A stretch of DNA of 64,000 nucleotides. Source: Anthracocystis setariae. Lineage: Eukaryota > Basidiomycota > Ustilaginomycetes > Ustilaginales > Ustilaginaceae. Positions within the stretch are counted from its first letter, which is position 1. Every line of letters begins with the position of its first letter. The notes beneath the pieces are model-generated. The model was not told the origin of the DNA. It did not search any database and saw nothing but the letters and a program-made list of their open reading frames with translations. Below, piece by piece: positions 62,043-64,000 of the stretch. A program made the position numbers and the translations under genes. The DNA lies in NCBI GenBank assembly GCA_928724745.1, contig CAKMXJ010000012.1, positions 248,001 to 312,000 of the forward strand. The letters are read 5' to 3'.

Positions 62043-63280
62043 ATGTCGAGCGAAGTGGTAAGTCTACGCCTTTTCGAAATCGTGCGGGGCTGCGCACCTA
62101 TTTCGCTGCTTAGCGCAATGTGAGCAGCGAACTCGCTCTTGCATGGCTTGCTGGGTCTTTACCGACACTGAAGGAGGACGGTCATGCGATGTTCGCCTTC
62201 GCATGGTCTGCCTGCCTTGTCGGAGCTGCGTCACTCTTCCGTCGCTCCGAGGTGTGACATGCCTTTTGCCTGCGACGGCACTTCCGCAAAGTTCGTTTGC
62301 CGAGGGACCGGACCATGCGAGTCGACAAAAGTGCTGCCGACGCGCCGTTTACCGTGCTCACTGGTGCATGAGAACCGCATTTTGGTTTTTCCCAAGGTCG
62401 TGGCAGCTTCACTTCCTCGTCAAGCCGCTTTCAGCGCCGTGCTGTTGCCCTTGTTACATGCAATTTTCCACCCGAACTCACACTGACTCCATCTTCACCT
62501 TGTTTTTCTTATTTCACATCGTTTACGTCGGGTCTCGCACCTAACTTCACCGCCACCTGCTTTGTTCACACTCTTGCATCCAACCGCATCCAAAACATTG
62601 CTATCGACTGCCGCACGACGATGACGACCTCGATGCCACTCTTGTCTCCTTCTACCGCGCCCATGCCGCCGATACGCAACGTTGCGCCAAACGCCAAACA
62701 GGGTGCAATTGATGGAGCCGGTGGCTCAGCAGGCGTTCTTTCGCCTTCGATCATCGACATGGACATCTTCAGCCAACTGCTCGAAATGGACGACGAGGAC
62801 GACGATCGCGAGTTTTCGAAAAGCATCGTTTGGAACTACTTTGACCAGGCCGAGTCAACATTCAAGGAGATGGACCAGGCGTTGGCTGAAGAGAACCTCA
62901 CCGAACTTTCGACGCTAGGCCATTTTCTGAAGGGATCCAGTGCAGCCGTTGGCGTCATCAAGGTACGCGACAGCTGCGAACACATGCAGCATTATGGCAA
63001 GATGCATGGCGAAGATGGAGTTAGCGACTTGACGCAACAAGAAGCACTCAAGAAGTTGGAAAGGACGTTGACCGATGTGAAAGTGCAGTACAAGGAGGCG
63101 GCTAAGGCGTTGAAGGCATTCTTTGCTGAGGAAGCGGACGACGAGGAAGCCCAAAGCGAGGAGGAGAAAGAGGAGGCGGTGGATCCTGCACCCACACAAC
63201 AGGCTGACAAGGACGAAAACAAAGACGTCAAACAACCACACACAGCCTCGTCGAATCCCAATCCCGCAGTACTCGCCTAA
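62043..63280 (+). CDS. YPD1: YPD1-type histidine phosphotransfer (HPt) protein
   Basis: The HPt domain is unmistakable: IIDMDIFSQLLEMDDEDDDREFSK, YFDQAESTFKEMDQAL, then LGHFLKGSSAAVGV with the phospho-accepting His (codon 62921-62923). It relays phosphate from hybrid histidine kinases to response regulators (Ssk1, Skn7 types) in osmotic and oxidative stress. Two start models exist. The preferred spliced one has exon 62043-62057 (MSSEV), intron 62058-62701 and exon 62702-63280, giving 197 residues with His79; Ypd1 proteins often start this close to the domain. The unspliced alternative starts at ATG 62621 and gives 219 residues with His101. The C-terminal ~45 residues are an acidic, Gln/Lys-rich tail beyond the domain. 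Confidence 0.85.
62058..62701 (+). other. Candidate first intron of the HPt gene (644 bp)
   Basis: Donor GTG|GTAAGT and acceptor AAACAG|GGT, both phase 0. CTGAC (near 62477) and CTAAC (near 62543) branch-like sites occur, and no AG is found from about 62428 to the acceptor. If it is not an intron, this is a long 5'UTR. Confidence 0.55.
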
Positions 63281-64000
63281 TCCATTCTCAACCGATCGAC
63301 GAAAAGGCCATCACACAGAGAGGCCCACCCTTTCCCCCGGTTTTACGTAACTTTCCTTCTCCGGTGATCATTGCTCTCATATGCACAATACAAGACTGTT
63401 CTTCCACACAATCCGAGTCGACCCTGAACGCTGAGATGGCTGCGAATCTCGTAAAGCGATCCGCACGATTTGCTCGTGGCAACGCGGCTAAGAATTTGGT
63501 AGCCGGGGATGCAGAGCGCAAGTAGCACATGCCCTTCACGCAGTTACCGGACAAGCTGGCTATTACCGGTCGTATCCAGCGATTCAAGACAAATCATCAG
63601 CGATGACGGTGATGAGCAATTTGTATGCGGCATTGTGGTTATGGTCGGTTTGAAAAGGACATGTCGGGCAGTTGAAGTGACGGTTAGTGGCAAGGACGTT
63701 GGTGAATCGCGCCGCATCGTCGACAGGGGTTCGTAGTAAAGGTTTCGGGTTGGATAAATGAGATGGTCGGATGAGATTGGTTGTGTACCGTGATTCGAAA
63801 GCTACGTCGTGGCGTTCAACTGCAAGTCGATTGACGAGAGCGCATTAGCGCAACCCGAGCAATTTGCGCCCAAGTAGGGTTAACGCCTCGTCCGAATCGA
63901 GTTGGTCGATCGATCCTTTGCCCTAAACCCCCCCCACCCTTGGCATGACCAAGACATCAGCATCAGCAGTCTTCGATCCGTTGGCAAAGTGTTGATTTCA
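63281..64000. other. Downstream flank to window end
   Basis: No gene supported in 720 bp. A 99-codon minus-strand frame (63288-63587) and a short plus-strand frame from 63434 show no recognisable domain. Confidence 0.5.

Noticed and set aside
63870..63885. AGGGTTA near the window end as a telomere hint
   Set aside because: Single copy, not a tandem array.

Overview
The window reads as a nuclear segment of a smut-type basidiomycete (Ustilaginales: Ustilago, Sporisorium or a Pseudozyma-like relative). The reasons are compact, mostly intronless genes with strong C-ending codon preference; rare, mostly short GT-AG introns with CTGAC or CTGAT branch sites; long Ala/Gln/Ser/Pro low-complexity tracts; and pyrimidine-rich 5' leaders. 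Gene content is fully eukaryotic (cohesin loader, IQGAP, PEX19, mitochondrial porin, HPt phosphotransfer protein). The species cannot be fixed from sequence alone. No transposon, rRNA or CRISPR array is visible.

Layout. 1-19 kb is gene-dense: the 3' end of UTP14, a RhoGAP protein (-), a secreted protein with a degenerate M23-like fold (-), a protein tyrosine phosphatase (+), a kappa-class GST/DsbA-like protein ending in a peroxisomal AKL (-, one intron), a CLYBL/HpcH-type lyase (-), an ACC-synthase-like aminotransferase (+), a PQ-loop membrane protein (-), mitochondrial endonuclease G (-) and branched-chain 2-oxoacid dehydrogenase E1-alpha (-). 18.6-22.1 kb is a large intergenic stretch rich in simple repeats that ends in a pyrimidine-rich leader for a poly-Gln protein (+). 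24-29.7 kb holds an acetylornithine aminotransferase carrying an unexpected C-terminal Cbp6/UQCC2-like domain (+), a Gfo/Idh/MocA oxidoreductase (-) and PEX19 (+, one intron). 31-50 kb is dominated by two giants, IQGAP (+) and the cohesin loader SCC2 (+, one intron), around a low-complexity protein of unknown function (-), followed by an EBP1/PA2G4-type protein (-). 50.6 kb has an intron-containing tRNA-Ile(AAT), and 50.8-52.5 kb a cytochrome P450 (-). The remaining 11.5 kb is gene-poor: endosulfine (-), porin/VDAC (+, 5'UTR intron) and a YPD1-type HPt protein (+), separated by 2-3 kb intergenic regions.

How the genes relate. This is not a biosynthetic cluster. Mitochondrial functions recur: presequence-bearing ARG8 fusion, CLYBL, BCKDH-E1a, endonuclease G and porin. 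Two genes are peroxisome-linked (PEX19 and the AKL-tailed GST-kappa), and several act in signalling or the cell cycle (RhoGAP, PTP, IQGAP, endosulfine, HPt, SCC2). Many neighbours are head-to-head with short shared promoters (8.5-8.8, 12.1-12.5, 27.7-28.5, 39.7-40.6 kb) or tail-to-tail with about 90-210 bp between stops.

The most notable observations are the ARG8 plus Cbp6/UQCC2 fusion with an internal presequence-like linker, a recurring TACAGTAC/GTACTGTA motif confined as far as I can see to intergenic DNA, and two introns or leaders with unusually long AG-free 3' segments.
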